The notes beneath the pieces are model-generated. The model had not been told where the DNA came from and did not search any database. It saw only the letters and a program-made list of their open reading frames with translations. From 62-47 sp051954235 (GTDB lineage: Bacteria > Pseudomonadota > Alphaproteobacteria > Rhizobiales > Xanthobacteraceae), in NCBI GenBank assembly GCA_051954235.1, contig JBQCHY010000013.1:22344-86343 (forward strand): a stretch of DNA of 64,000 nt, read 5' to 3'. Made by a program: the position numbers and the translations under genes. Shown here piece by piece: positions 27,107-36,593 of this stretch (within the stretch, counting starts at the first letter, position 1; every line of letters begins with the position of its first letter).

Positions 27107-27910
27107 CTAGTCGGAACTTAGCGTTAGCCGCATCCCGTCGTAGGCCGGGATGACGCCGGGCGGCAGTTCTTTCCGCAGCACCTCGTAGTCGAGGTCAGCA
27201 TGCATGTTGGTGATGACGGCACGCTTCGGCTTGAAGCGATCGATCCACTTCAATGCGTCGCGCACGCTGAAATGGCTCGGGTGCTGCGCGTAACGCAGGC
27301 CGTCGACGATCCACACATCGAGCGCTTCTAGCGCAGGCCAACTCTCTTCCGGAATGTCGTGCAAGTCCGGCGTATAGGCGACGTCACCGATACGATAGCC
27401 GAGTGCCGGGATGTTGCCGTGTTGAACAAGAAAGGCTGTCAGCGTTAGCGGCCCGCCTTTGCCGTCGATGGTGCGGCTTTCGCCGGCTTCGATCGCGCGA
27501 TTGTCGAGGATCGGCGGATAGTCGCTACCGGGCGGCGAGATGAAGCAATAGGAGAAACGCGACAGGATATCCTTGCTGGTCGACTGGTTGAGATAGACCG
27601 GGATGCGGCGGCGCTGATGCAGCACGACCGAACGCAGATCGTCGATGCCGTGGGTCTGGTCGGCATGTTCATGCGTCAGGAACACTGCGTCGATATGATC
27701 GACATCGGCATCGATCAACTGCTCGCGCAAGTCCGGCGAGGTGTCGATCACCACGCGGGTGATGCCCTGCTCCGAGCGCCGCTCCGCCATCATCGAGCAT
27801 CGCCGCCGCCGGTTCTTCGGATTGGATGGGTCGCATGCGCCCCACCCCAGCGCCGGGCGCGGCACGCCGGCGGACGAACCGCAGCCGAGAATGGTAAGCG
27901 TGGTCGTCAT
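27107..27910 (-). CDS. MBL-fold hydrolase (PhnP-like)
   Basis: A metallo-beta-lactamase-fold hydrolase of 267 residues. The metal signature HEHADQTHGIDD starts at residue 80 (His80, His82, Asp84, His87), and a later conserved His lies in VQHGN and in TNMHADLDYE. The N-terminal GCGSSAGVPRPALGWGACDP is typical of the PhnP/phosphoribosyl cyclic phosphodiesterase branch, but the true substrate here is unknown. It overlaps tatD by 4 bases (ATGA) and is the last gene of the dac-tmk-holB-metG-tatD operon. Confidence 0.9.
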   Translation of the reverse strand: MTTTLTILGCGSSAGVPRPALGWGACDPSNPKNRRRRCSMMAERRSEQGITRVVIDTSPDLREQLIDADVDHIDAVFLTHEHADQTHGIDDLRSVVLHQRRRIPVYLNQSTSKDILSRFSYCFISPPGSDYPPILDNRAIEAGESRTIDGKGGPLTLTAFLVQHGNIPALGYRIGDVAYTPDLHDIPEESWPALEALDVWIVDGLRYAQHPSHFSVRDALKWIDRFKPKRAVITNMHADLDYEVLRKELPPGVIPAYDGMRLTLSSD

Positions 27911-28692
27911 ACGGTCGGTGCCGGCACTTTGCTGAACAGGCGAAAGAAGTTTTCCGTCGTCTGTCGTGCGATCTCGTCAGGCGAAACGCCGCGCGCGTCC
28001 GCCAGCACCTTCGCGACATCGACGACATAGGCAGGCTCGTTGCGCTTGCCGCGATGCTTCCCCGGCGCGAGATACGGAGAATCAGTTTCGACCATGATAC
28101 GGTCGGCTGGCAACTCGGCGGCAAGATCGCGCAAGGCCTGCGACTTCTTGAAGGTGATGATGCCGGTGAACGAGATCGACAGCCCGAGATCGATTGCTTT
28201 CATCGCAAGCTCACGGCCGCCGGTGTAGCAATGCAGCACCGCGCGAAACGGTCCTTTCGCTATCTCGTCGTCGAGAATGCGGCCGCAGGCTTCATCCGCT
28301 TCGCGGGTGTGGATCACCAGCGGCAGGCCGGTCGCGCGCGCTGCCGCAATATGCGCGCGAAAGCCGCGCTCTTGCGCATCCGGCGAACCGTTGTCGTAAA
28401 AATTATCGAGTCCTGCCTCGCCGAGTGCAACAACTTTCGGATGCTGAGTGAGCGCGATCAGTTCGTCCGGCGTGATGCCGTCTTCCTCGTCGGCGTGGTG
28501 CGGGTGCGTACCGACCGAGCAATAGACATTCGGAAAGCGATCCACGATCGCGCGCAACTTGTCCTGCTCCCTCACCCGCGTCGAAATCGTCACCATACGG
28601 CCGACACCCGCCGCCTCGGCACGCGCGACGACGGCGTCGAGTTCCTCAGTGAAGTCGGGAAAATCGAGATGACAGTGACTATCAATCAGCAT
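27907..28692 (-). CDS. TatD-family metal-dependent hydrolase
   Basis: A TIM-barrel nuclease/hydrolase of 261 residues in the TatD/YcfH family, proposed to process DNA or D-aminoacyl substrates. The metal site DSHCHLDF is at residues 4-11, with HTRE and the final METDSPYLAPGKHRGKRNEP. ATG 28692 gives the normal family N-terminus; the open frame upstream to 28827 overlaps metG and is discarded. A tatD gene right after metG and holB is a frequent bacterial arrangement. It starts 13 bases after metG. Confidence 0.92.
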   Translation of the reverse strand: MLIDSHCHLDFPDFTEELDAVVARAEAAGVGRMVTISTRVREQDKLRAIVDRFPNVYCSVGTHPHHADEEDGITPDELIALTQHPKVVALGEAGLDNFYDNGSPDAQERGFRAHIAAARATGLPLVIHTREADEACGRILDDEIAKGPFRAVLHCYTGGRELAMKAIDLGLSISFTGIITFKKSQALRDLAAELPADRIMVETDSPYLAPGKHRGKRNEPAYVVDVAKVLADARGVSPDEIARQTTENFFRLFSKVPAPTV

Positions 28693-28705
28693 CGTGGGTA
28701 ACGGC

Positions 28706-30274
28706 CTACTCGTCCTTCGGTTCGATATAGCGCGGAAAGATCGGCGCCGGCGGCGGCAAAGCCGTTCCGGGCGCGATGCGGGTTGCGCCGCCGAGTTGGC
28801 TGAAGTCACGCACGTCCGCTGGAACACCGAGGCTATCGAGCAGCTTCGCGGCAGAGGATGGCATCACCGGCTGCGCGAGGATCGCGATCTGGCGCAGCAC
28901 TTCGGCGGTGACGTAGAGCACCGTGCGTTGACGCGCAGGGTCGGTCTTGGCCAGCGCCCACGGCGCTTCGCCCGCGAAGTAACGATTGGCTTCGGCCACG
29001 ACGGCCCATACCGCGCTCAGATAATGGTGAATCTGCTCTGTCCCCATCGCGGTACGCGCCAGCGCGACCATGCCGTCGGCTTGTGCGAGGATCGCCTTGT
29101 CGTTGTCGCTGAATGCGCCCGGCTCCGGCAGCGTGCCGTTGCATTGCTTCGCGATCATGGTCAGCGAGCGTTGCGCGAGATTGCCGAGATCGTTGGCGAG
29201 ATCAGCGTTGATGCGCGCGACGATCGCCTCGTGATTGTAGCTGCCGTCCTGCCCGAACGAAACTTCGCGCAGGAAGAAGTAGCGGATTTGATCGACGCCG
29301 TATTGCTTGGCGAAATCGAACGGGCTGACAACGTTGCCGACCGACTTCTACATCTTCTCGCCGCGGTTCAAAAGAAAGCCGTGACTGAACACACGATGCG
29401 GCACCTCGACACCGGCCGCCATCAGGAATGCTGGCCAATACACCGCATGGAAGCGCACGATGTCCTTGCCGATGACATGCAGGTTCGCCGGCCAATAACG
29501 CTTGAATAAGTCGCTGTCGACGTCGGGATAACCGACACCGGTGATGTAGTTGGTCAACGCGTCGATCCAGACATACATCACATGCTTCGGCGCGCCGGGG
29601 ACATGAATGCCCCAGTCGAACGTGGTGCGGGAGATCGACAGATCCTGTAATCCGCCGCGCACGAAACTTGCGACCTCGTTGAGCCGTTCGCGCGGCAGCA
29701 CGAAATCCGGCACGCGCTTGTAGAGATCGAGCAGCTTGTCCTGATAGGCCGAAAGCCTGAAGAAGTAGGTCTCCTCCTCGGTCCAGTCCACCGGCGAGCC
29801 GAGCGGCTCGCGGCGCACGCCATCGGCGCCGACAGTCGTTTCGTCCTCGGCGAAGTAGGCTTCCTGACGGACCGAATACCAGCCGGCATACTTGTCGAGA
29901 TAGATATCGCCGTTCTTCTCGATTGCCTGCCACAGCGCCTGACACGAGCGCTTATGGCGCGGTTCCGTGGTGCGGATGTAGTCGTCGTAGGAAATGTCGA
30001 GCGCCGCCATCATCTCGCGGAAGCGCGCCGAGTTGCGATCCGCCAATTGCAGCGGCGTCAACCCTTCGGCGATCGCCGTCTGCTGCATCTTCAAGCCGTG
30101 CTCGTCGGTGCCGGTCATGAAGCGGACGTCGTAGCCGTCGAGCCGGCGGAACCGCGCGATCGCGTCGGAGGCCATCGCAGTATAAGCGTGACCGATATGC
30201 GGCTCGCCGTTGGGATAGAAGATCGGCGTCGTAAGGAAGTAACGCGGACGGGATGACTCAGACTGTGACGTCAT
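28706..30274 (-). pseudogene. metG: Methionyl-tRNA synthetase with in-frame amber codon in the KMSKS loop
   Basis: Class I synthetase charging tRNA-Met. HIGH is at residues 26-29. The frame is normal until codon 309 (29350-29348 on the minus strand), which is TAG where KMSKS requires a Ser codon: the sequence reads Lys-Met-amber-Lys-Ser, then Val-Gly-Asn and 208 more residues of normal synthetase ending at 28706. No frameshift occurs on either side. TCG to TAG is a single-base change. A truncated product would lack the catalytic loop and the anticodon-binding domain. MetRS is essential, so this is a sequencing error, a suppressed or read-through codon, or a decayed copy with another gene elsewhere. 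ATG 30274 is preferred over TTG 30283. Confidence 0.9.
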
Positions 30275-30322
30275 TTGCTGCAATCGGATGCTTGAGAGGA
30301 TGAGGTTGCCGGGAACGCGGTA

Positions 30323-31363
30323 TCAGCGCGTCGCCTCCGACAGTTGATCGAATACGGAAAAAACCAGCGGTTTTCGATCGAGATTGAAGGATTCGACGTC
30401 GCGCGCGGCGCGGCTGATCTTTTCCCATACCTCCGCCAACCGCGCAAGTTGTGCCAGATCGGCGTTGGTCACCTCGCCGTGCAACTTGCCCGTCACCCAG
30501 CGGTCGACGCTGTCGGTAAAAGCCGCGAGCGTGGTCCGATCACTGCCGCCGAGCGCATCGCCGAGGGCGTGCAGTTGACGTTGATCCACATGAGGTAGTG
30601 CATTCAGCAACTCGGCTGTCCGCTGGTGCAGCTTGAGGGCGTTGCCGCCCATGAGGCCGAGCGCCCGCCCGACGCTGCCCTCGGAAACTCCTGACGCCTC
30701 GATCACCGCCGGCGCATCGGCCGCCTCACCTGTTGCCGCCGCCACGGCCGCCGCGACGTCAGGCGGCGTCAGCGGACGCAGCGCCAGCCTGCGACATCGC
30801 GACTGGATAGTCGGCAGCACCTTGCCGGGTGCGTGACTGAGCAGCAGCAGGATCGAGCGACGCGGCGGCTCCTCCAGAATCTTCAGCAGCGCATTGGCGG
30901 CATTGGCGTTGAATTCGTCGACGGTGTCGACGATGCAGACACGCCAGCCATCGACTGCCGCGGTGGAGCCGAAAAATTCGATCGTCTTCCGCGTATCGTC
31001 GACGGTGATAAAGTTTCGCAGCACGCCCTTTTCGTTGAGACCGCGCTGCAGGGTCAGCAATCCGCCATGCGCACCGGACGCTACCTGTCGCACGACCGGA
31101 TGAGATTCATCGACGTGAAGCGACGAGGCTTGCTGCACCTCCGGCGCAGCCGGGTCGCGATGCGCCAGCACGAAGCGCGCCATCCGGTAAGCAAGCGTCG
31201 CCTTGCCGATCCCTTGAGCACCGCCGATCAGCCACGCATGAGGAATGCGACCGCTCCGATAGGCATCGAGCAAGGTTTGTTCGGCCTCGCGATGACCGAA
31301 CAGCGCCGTGGTCAGGCGCGGTTCGCGGCTCTCGATGGTTGTCTCCGTCGCTTTGGCGCTCAT
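30323..31363 (-). CDS. holB: DNA polymerase III subunit delta'
   Basis: Clamp-loader subunit of the replicative polymerase, 346 residues. The AAA+ fold has a P-loop-like GGAQGIGKAT (residues 47-56) and the ANALLKILEEPP stretch (around 160), typical of delta' and gamma/tau. SRC appears in TIQSRCRRL. The length is normal for alphaproteobacteria. It overlaps tmk by 4 bases (ATGA). The order tmk-holB-metG-tatD is widely conserved and supports both calls. Confidence 0.92.
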   Translation of the reverse strand: MSAKATETTIESREPRLTTALFGHREAEQTLLDAYRSGRIPHAWLIGGAQGIGKATLAYRMARFVLAHRDPAAPEVQQASSLHVDESHPVVRQVASGAHGGLLTLQRGLNEKGVLRNFITVDDTRKTIEFFGSTAAVDGWRVCIVDTVDEFNANAANALLKILEEPPRRSILLLLSHAPGKVLPTIQSRCRRLALRPLTPPDVAAAVAAATGEAADAPAVIEASGVSEGSVGRALGLMGGNALKLHQRTAELLNALPHVDQRQLHALGDALGGSDRTTLAAFTDSVDRWVTGKLHGEVTNADLAQLARLAEVWEKISRAARDVESFNLDRKPLVFSVFDQLSEATR

Positions 31364-32052
31364 GATCGTTGCACCTCAGCCGACTTCGCAAGCAGATGCC
31401 GCTGATACAAGGCCGACCATATGGTGTCGGTGACGTGCTCGCGCGATTGGGTAGCATCGATGACAACGCAACGCTCCGGTTCGCGGGCTGCGATCGCGCG
31501 GTAACCCTCGCGTAATTTGCGATGGAAATCGACGTTCTCCGCTTCGAAACGATCGGGCGTATCAGCGCCACGGCGGCTGGCGGCACGCTGCATCCCGACT
31601 TCGACGGGAACGTCGAGGATGAAGGTCAGGTCGGGTTTCAACGATCCGATGGTGACGCGCTCCATGGCATCGAGCAGGCGCAGATCGACCTTTCCCGCGT
31701 GGCCCTGATAGACTCGTGTCGAATCCGCGAAACGATCGCACAGCACCCAAATGTTTTGCGCCAGCGCCGGTTCGATCACGTTGCGGACGTGATCGTCGCG
31801 GGCGGCGATGAACAGCAAAGTCTCGGCCTCCGCGCCAAGCATCTTGCCGACGCCCGACAACAGAACGTGACGGATGATTTCCGCGCCGGGCGAGCCGCCG
31901 GGTTCGCGCGTGACGATGGCGCGCAGCCCCTCCGCGTCGAGCCGTTCGGCCAGCAGCTTGATCTGGGTGGATTTGCCGGAGCCCTCGCCGCCTTCGAAAG
32001 TGATGAAACGGCCGCGTGTCGCGGCACCCGCCGCACTGATTTCCCCCGCCAT
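31360..32052 (-). CDS. tmk: Thymidylate kinase
   Basis: Phosphorylates dTMP to dTDP for DNA synthesis, 230 residues. The P-loop FEGGEGSGKST lies at residues 19-29, the DR motif is in LCDRFADSTRVYQG, and a lid-like RRGADTPDRFE follows. ATG 32052 overlaps the last base of the dac stop codon; a GTG at 32055 is the alternative. It is the second gene of the dac-tmk-holB operon. Confidence 0.95.
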   Translation of the reverse strand: MAGEISAAGAATRGRFITFEGGEGSGKSTQIKLLAERLDAEGLRAIVTREPGGSPGAEIIRHVLLSGVGKMLGAEAETLLFIAARDDHVRNVIEPALAQNIWVLCDRFADSTRVYQGHAGKVDLRLLDAMERVTIGSLKPDLTFILDVPVEVGMQRAASRRGADTPDRFEAENVDFHRKLREGYRAIAAREPERCVVIDATQSREHVTDTIWSALYQRHLLAKSAEVQRS

Positions 32053-33299
32053 CACAGTTTCTCGATGCCTGCGCGGAACATGCCGATCATCAACTCGCTT
32101 ACGCCATCGAAAGCGCGTTGCATGGTGGTGCCGGTCCCTACCGCATCGAGCGCGTAGAGCGGCTCCTCAACCGCGACGTTGGCACCACGCCACACTTTGA
32201 TCGAACCGATGCGCTGCCCTGGTTCGACTGGTGCGCGGACAGGACCGTCATAGACGATCCGCGCCAGCAGTTTGTCGTTGCCGTTCTTCTGCACCATCAC
32301 ACGAACCGGCTCGGTCGTTGCAACACGCACCCATCGTTGCGTGCCGCCAAACACTTTGGCGGATCCCACCGGTGCCTTGGCCGCGAACAGGGTACGGGTT
32401 TCAAAATTGCGGAAACCCCATTCCAACAGCTTCTTCGCCTCGGCCGCGCGGTCATCCTTGTCTTCCAGACCGTTGATCGCAACGATCAGGCGGGTGCCGT
32501 TCTGCACCGCCGAACCGACCATACCGTAACCACCTTCCTTGGTGTAACCGGTTTTCAATCCGTCCGCGCCTTCCAGCGATTTCAGCAACGGATTGCGGTT
32601 CTGCTGCCGGATCTTGTTCCAGGTGAATTCCTGCTGGCCGAACAGCTTGTAGAATTCGGGATAGGTGTGAATGATGTGGCGCGCGAGTTGCGACAGTTCG
32701 CGAACCGTCATCTTGTTGTCGGGATCGGGCAACCCCGTGGAATTGCCGAACGTCGATCGCGTCAAGCCGAGTTCGCGCGCGCGCTTCGTCATCATCTCGG
32801 CAAACGCTTTCTCGCCGCCGGCGATACCTTCCGCCAGCACCATGCAGGAGTCGTTGCCGCTCTGGATAATGGCGCCGTGCAGCAGATCGTCGACCGGGAC
32901 ATTGCTGTGGATCGCTGCAAACATCGTCGAGCCGCCGGCCGGCGCGCCGCCCTTGCGCCACGCGTTCTCGCTGACCTTGAATTCGTCGGTCAGTTTCAAC
33001 TCGCCCTGCTTGATGGCGTGAAAGACAACCTCGACGGTCATCAGTTTCATCATGCTGGAGGGCGCGCGGAGTTCGTCGGCGTTCTTCTCAAACAGGACGC
33101 TGCCGCTGCTTGCCTCGATCAGGATTGCCGTCGGCGCATCGGTGTTGAACCCCTCGTCCTTCTTCGCGCCCTGCACGCTGTTGTTGGCCGCATAGGCCAC
33201 CGTCGCGAACGCCAGTCCGCACGCGACAAGGCCGGCCAGCGACCACCGCCAAAGGCCCAATTTCCGCGCTTGAGAGGAATGAAGTCGTTCGTGTCGCAT
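32052..33299 (-). CDS. D-alanyl-D-alanine carboxypeptidase (PBP5/6-like)
   Basis: Trims the terminal D-Ala from peptidoglycan pentapeptides, 415 residues. The signal peptide covers about residues 1-38. The three penicillin-binding motifs are intact: SMMK (82-85), SGN (147-149), KTG (249-251). A C-terminal beta domain (PBP5_C-like) follows, with a final amphipathic-looking helix for membrane attachment. ATG 33299 gives a normal signal peptide. It heads the operon with tmk and holB, and the hydrolase gene upstream is divergent. The exact paralogue name (dacA, dacC or dacF) is not determined. Confidence 0.93.
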   Translation of the reverse strand: MRHERLHSSQARKLGLWRWSLAGLVACGLAFATVAYAANNSVQGAKKDEGFNTDAPTAILIEASSGSVLFEKNADELRAPSSMMKLMTVEVVFHAIKQGELKLTDEFKVSENAWRKGGAPAGGSTMFAAIHSNVPVDDLLHGAIIQSGNDSCMVLAEGIAGGEKAFAEMMTKRARELGLTRSTFGNSTGLPDPDNKMTVRELSQLARHIIHTYPEFYKLFGQQEFTWNKIRQQNRNPLLKSLEGADGLKTGYTKEGGYGMVGSAVQNGTRLIVAINGLEDKDDRAAEAKKLLEWGFRNFETRTLFAAKAPVGSAKVFGGTQRWVRVATTEPVRVMVQKNGNDKLLARIVYDGPVRAPVEPGQRIGSIKVWRGANVAVEEPLYALDAVGTGTTMQRAFDGVSELMIGMFRAGIEKL

Positions 33300-33451
33300 G
33301 CCGCATATCCTGAGCGCTTAGTCTACCAGCGCGGTTTTGCCGGAACAACATATGGCGAAAGATGATTGCGGGAGCGCCCGGTTGCGGGGCGGCGTTATCG
33401 CCCTTATCGTTCCGCCCGCCGCTTCACCCACCCTCGCAAAGGCCGCCCGCG

Positions 33452-34411
33452 ATGTCTTCCAATAGAACCCTGAGCGTCAATGGCATCGAGATGTTCGTGC
33501 GCGAACAGGGACAGGGACCGCTGGTTTTGCTCTGTCACGGATGGCCGGAACTGTCCTATTCGTGGCGGCACCAGATGGCGCCGCTCGCCGCTGCCGGCTA
33601 CCGCGTCGCCGCGCCCGACATGCGCGGTTTTGGCCGAACCAGCGCACCCGCGAATATCGATGCCTATAGCATCTTCGATCTCACCGGCGACATGGTGGCG
33701 CTGGTCGAAGCGCTCGGCGAAAAGAACGCCGTCATTATCGGGCACGACTGGGGCGCGCCGGTCGCTTGGCACGCCGCCTTGTTCCGACCCGATATCTTCA
33801 CCGCCGTTGCAGGTTTGAGCGTGCCGCCACCGTTGCGCGGCCGGGGTCGTCCGCTCGAGACGCTGCGCGGCAACGGCATCGAGAATTTCTATTGGCAATA
33901 TTTTCAGACCCCAGGCGTCGCGGAAGCCGAATTCGAACGCGACGTCGCTTTCACCATGCGCGCCGTATTCGCACGCGGGTTCACCGATCCTGATGCCTCG
34001 CTATTCGTGCAAGACGGCAAGGGCTTTCTCGGTGACCCATCGATCGCACGAACATTGCCCGAGTGGATCACCGACACCGAACTGGCCGAGTTCATCACCG
34101 CTTTTCGTGCATCCGGATTTCGCGGTGGCCTGAACTGGTATCGCAACATCGACCGCAACTGGGACCTGACCGCGCCGTGGCAGGGCGGGCAAATTCATCA
34201 GCCGTCGCTATTCATCGCCGGGACCGAGGATTCGGTCATCAAGGGATTGATCGGCGCCAAACGTGTGCACGATCTGGAGCGCGTGCTGCCCAATCTCAAA
34301 CAGAAACTGCTGATCGAAGGCGCCGGCCATTGGATCCAGCAGGAACGCCCGGCCGAGGTCAACGCGGCACTGATCGCGTTTCTATCCGAGGTGACAGGGC
34401 GTAACTCTTAG
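33452..34411 (+). CDS. Epoxide-hydrolase-like alpha/beta hydrolase
   Basis: A hydrolase of 319 residues. HGWPE (29-33) forms the oxyanion side, the nucleophile Asp99 is in GHDWGAPVAW, and the His is in GAGHWIQQERP. The Asp nucleophile and HGWPE mark soluble epoxide hydrolases or haloacetate-type dehalogenases; two ring-opening Tyr residues are plausible but not certain. ATG 33452 gives the family N-terminus, while the open frame from 33362 adds a Pro-rich stretch without resemblance. It is convergent with rlpA, and the stops overlap. Confidence 0.88.
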   Translation: MSSNRTLSVNGIEMFVREQGQGPLVLLCHGWPELSYSWRHQMAPLAAAGYRVAAPDMRGFGRTSAPANIDAYSIFDLTGDMVALVEALGEKNAVIIGHDWGAPVAWHAALFRPDIFTAVAGLSVPPPLRGRGRPLETLRGNGIENFYWQYFQTPGVAEAEFERDVAFTMRAVFARGFTDPDASLFVQDGKGFLGDPSIARTLPEWITDTELAEFITAFRASGFRGGLNWYRNIDRNWDLTAPWQGGQIHQPSLFIAGTEDSVIKGLIGAKRVHDLERVLPNLKQKLLIEGAGHWIQQERPAEVNAALIAFLSEVTGRNS

Positions 34412-35346
34412 TAAAGCCCGCGTCCGGACAAAATCTCGCGCGGGCTGTCCTGCTGCTCGACAGGCGCGTAGGCATCGACAACACGGCTCGCGGCGACATG
34501 GCTGCGCCCGCCATAGCTGACGGCACGGGGATTTTCGAGCGGTGCACGATCGATCCGCGCCACGCGCGACGATGACATTTCTGACGTCGCATTGACAGAA
34601 TTGGCGTCGCCGGCTGTATTGCCCAGGCTATACGGCCGTTCTTCCGGCATCGGAACGTTACCGCGCACGGGAGTGCCGCTCGTCCGCGACATCTCCGGAA
34701 CGAACGGGCGTGCTGACGCAATCCGGACAGTTGATGGCGACGGCGCGGGTTCGCCGGTCCGCAAGGTCGCGACCAGTTGTCGGTCGTCCGATCCTTCCAG
34801 CGGCGCGCGGCCGACGTATTCGACGCGAACGCGCGCGATGCCGCGCCCTTTGAAATCCAGCAGATTCGCCGCCTTGTTGGAGACGTCGATGATGCGGTTG
34901 CCGTGATACGGCCCGCGATCGTTGACGCGAACGATCAGCGACTTGCCGTTGCTGAGATTGGTGACGCGCGCGTAGCTCGGGATCGGCATGGTTCGATGCG
35001 CAGCGGTCAGTGTATCCATGTCGAAAATTTCGCCATTCGCGGTCAGGCGGCCATGGAAGGCATCGCCATACCACGACGCCATGCCCTCTTCGCGATAGTG
35101 CGGGTCTTCCTGCGGGACGTAGACCCGGCCGCCGACGGTGTACGGCTTACCGACCCGATAGGTGCCGCCGCCCTTGGGCACCGGCTCACCGAACGCAACC
35201 ACGCGCGGACTGCTGGACACGCCGTATTTGGGATCGACGCGGCTGAATTTTCCGGAAGAGACGCAATTGGCGAGCAACAGGCAGGATCCGACGGCGACGA
35301 CCGCGCGCGTGGTTCCGATCACCCTCGTAGAACAGCGAATCCCCAT
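34408..35346 (-). CDS. rlpA: RlpA-like septal-ring lytic transglycosylase, lipoprotein
   Basis: Outer-membrane lipoprotein of 312 residues acting on denuded peptidoglycan strands. The lipobox LLANC puts the lipidated Cys at residue 28. The double-psi beta-barrel RlpA domain lies around residues 85-180, with EGMASWYGDAFHGRLTANGE, AHRTMPIPSYARVTNL and VRVNDRGPY. The C-terminal part is low complexity without a clear SPOR domain. ATG 35346 is 4 bases after GGGG; the open frame 10 codons further upstream would delay the signal peptide. Confidence 0.9.
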   Translation of the reverse strand: MGIRCSTRVIGTTRAVVAVGSCLLLANCVSSGKFSRVDPKYGVSSSPRVVAFGEPVPKGGGTYRVGKPYTVGGRVYVPQEDPHYREEGMASWYGDAFHGRLTANGEIFDMDTLTAAHRTMPIPSYARVTNLSNGKSLIVRVNDRGPYHGNRIIDVSNKAANLLDFKGRGIARVRVEYVGRAPLEGSDDRQLVATLRTGEPAPSPSTVRIASARPFVPEMSRTSGTPVRGNVPMPEERPYSLGNTAGDANSVNATSEMSSSRVARIDRAPLENPRAVSYGGRSHVAASRVVDAYAPVEQQDSPREILSGRGLY

Positions 35347-35534
35347 GTGCCCCAAAATACCATTCAGATGGTCCAAGCCCTAATTTGTTTAGCTTGGCAC
35401 CCCAATTCCCCAACTCGCTCCCTTTACGAGAGCGAGGTTAACATACCGCAATCCGATCAAGGCGGAAATTGGGTGACGCATCGGACGTGGTAAACCATTG
35501 GTTGCCTCTCGCCATCGGCGAGATCGCGTGAGGG

Positions 35535-35993
35535 CTACTTGCCCGACTCCTGACGGCTAATGGCCCAGACATAGGCCGCGACAGCATCGACATCCGCGGG
35601 CTCCAGATCGCCATCCCGGCCCGGGGCGACGGCCATGTTATGCAGGATGGAGCGCTTCAACTCTTTGACGCTGCCATCGCTCCAAATGAACATACCGGCC
35701 GTCAGATCATTCCCGTTCGTCGTCCCCTTCCCGTCGACACCGTGACAGACGCTGCATTGTCCATTCGCGGCCTCGCCATGGAAAACGCGATCGCCGTGCA
35801 ATATCTGGTCGCGGCTGAATCCGGCGGGTACCGGCAACGCCTCGACCGGGGGCCGTATCTGGTCTCTGTACATACTGAGCGGCGGCGTCACGAGTTTGAG
35901 CTCCTGCTGAGCCGGCTCCGCTCTCGATACCGCAAGCTGCGTGAAGACCAACGCGCAAACGACCACCGTCAAAATAACTGGACGCGCTCCCAT
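35535..35993 (-). CDS. Exported c-type cytochrome
   Basis: A protein of 152 residues. The signal peptide covers about residues 1-25. One haem site is present, CSVCH at 80-84, and a likely axial Met is in TAGMFIWSDG. The size and single haem suggest a soluble periplasmic electron carrier or cytochrome subunit. GGGAGG lies 6 bases before ATG 35993. The neighbours (rlpA, tRNA-Ser) do not tell its partner. Confidence 0.88.
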   Translation of the reverse strand: MGARPVILTVVVCALVFTQLAVSRAEPAQQELKLVTPPLSMYRDQIRPPVEALPVPAGFSRDQILHGDRVFHGEAANGQCSVCHGVDGKGTTNGNDLTAGMFIWSDGSVKELKRSILHNMAVAPGRDGDLEPADVDAVAAYVWAISRQESGK

Positions 35994-36295
35994 GGATTAC
36001 CTCCCGGAATGTTCCGTCGTGGTGGCCAAAACGGTTCAGCGACCAAAGTTTTCCTGGCCGACCGCGCATGATCGTAACATCGATCGCCGCCCTTTCAACG
36101 TCATCTGAGTCCGGAAGTACAGCCCCTACACCCTTGCCGCGTTCTCCCTCATTCCGTCGTCAGACTGGGTTTGCATCCGCTACGCACGTTGACGAGGCAT
36201 TGCGGCCTGCAATAAGTAGGCGCACGAGATTTCGGATCGTAAGCGACGGCACCTCACCTTACCCGCCATCGTGATTTTAAACGGTCCCAATCAAC
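35994..36295. other. Intergenic region before tRNA-Ser
   Basis: 302 bases between the cytochrome gene and the tRNA. It must hold the promoters of both. No ORF, repeat or clear promoter consensus was recognised. Confidence 0.5.
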
Positions 36296-36385
36296 GGAAG
36301 GGTGGCCGAGTGGTTTAAGGCACCGGTCTTGAAAACCGGCGTGCCCGCAAGGGTACCGTGGGTTCGAATCCCACCCCTTCCGCCA
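36296..36385 (+). tRNA. tRNA-Ser (anticodon UGA)
   Basis: A class II tRNA of 90 bases including an encoded CCA end. The acceptor stem GGAAGGG (36296-36302) pairs with CCCTTCC (36375-36381), followed by G and CCA. The anticodon stem CCGGT/ACCGG encloses loop CTTGAAA with anticodon TGA at 36330-36332. The variable arm GTGCCCGCAAGGGTAC and T-arm GTGGGTTCGAATCCCAC are typical of serine tRNAs. It reads UCA-type serine codons. Confidence 0.97.
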
Positions 36386-36394
36386 CCATTTTGT

Positions 36395-36514
36395 CTAACC
36401 GAAGAGATTAAGTCGCAGATTGCCGCGATCGCCTCATGGATTAAATTGCAGGGCGAGGAAATGAGCCAGACGGAAGCTATTCGCAGGCTGCTGGTGGAGC
36501 GGGGATTGAAGTGA
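36395..36514 (+). pseudogene. Remnant of a ribbon-helix-helix DNA-binding protein
   Basis: Forty codons just after the tRNA end in MSQTEAIRRLLVERGLK, close to the C-terminal helix of CopG/Arc-type ribbon-helix-helix proteins (pattern SRSEAIRRLLE). A preceding helix (IAAIASWIKLQ) also fits. No good start codon precedes it: the same frame runs back through the tRNA without a stop, and the only ATG (36461) would leave half a domain. It is best read as a truncated fragment left next to a tRNA gene. Confidence is limited by its length. Confidence 0.45.
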
Positions 36515-36540
36515 TAGCCTCTTCGCAAGCGCCTCCGTTG

Positions 36541-36561
36541 ATTGCCGGGGTACTCGGCAAT
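36541..36561 (+). promoter_or_regulatory. 7-bp hairpin upstream of the PAAR gene
   Basis: ATTGCCG (36541-36547) and CGGCAAT (36555-36561) are perfectly inverted around 7 bases. No U-run follows. It lies 33 bases before the PAAR start and could be an operator or a processed leader. Confidence 0.3.
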
Positions 36562-36593
36562 TCAATTCACCGCTCAACCTAAGGGATCACGAC

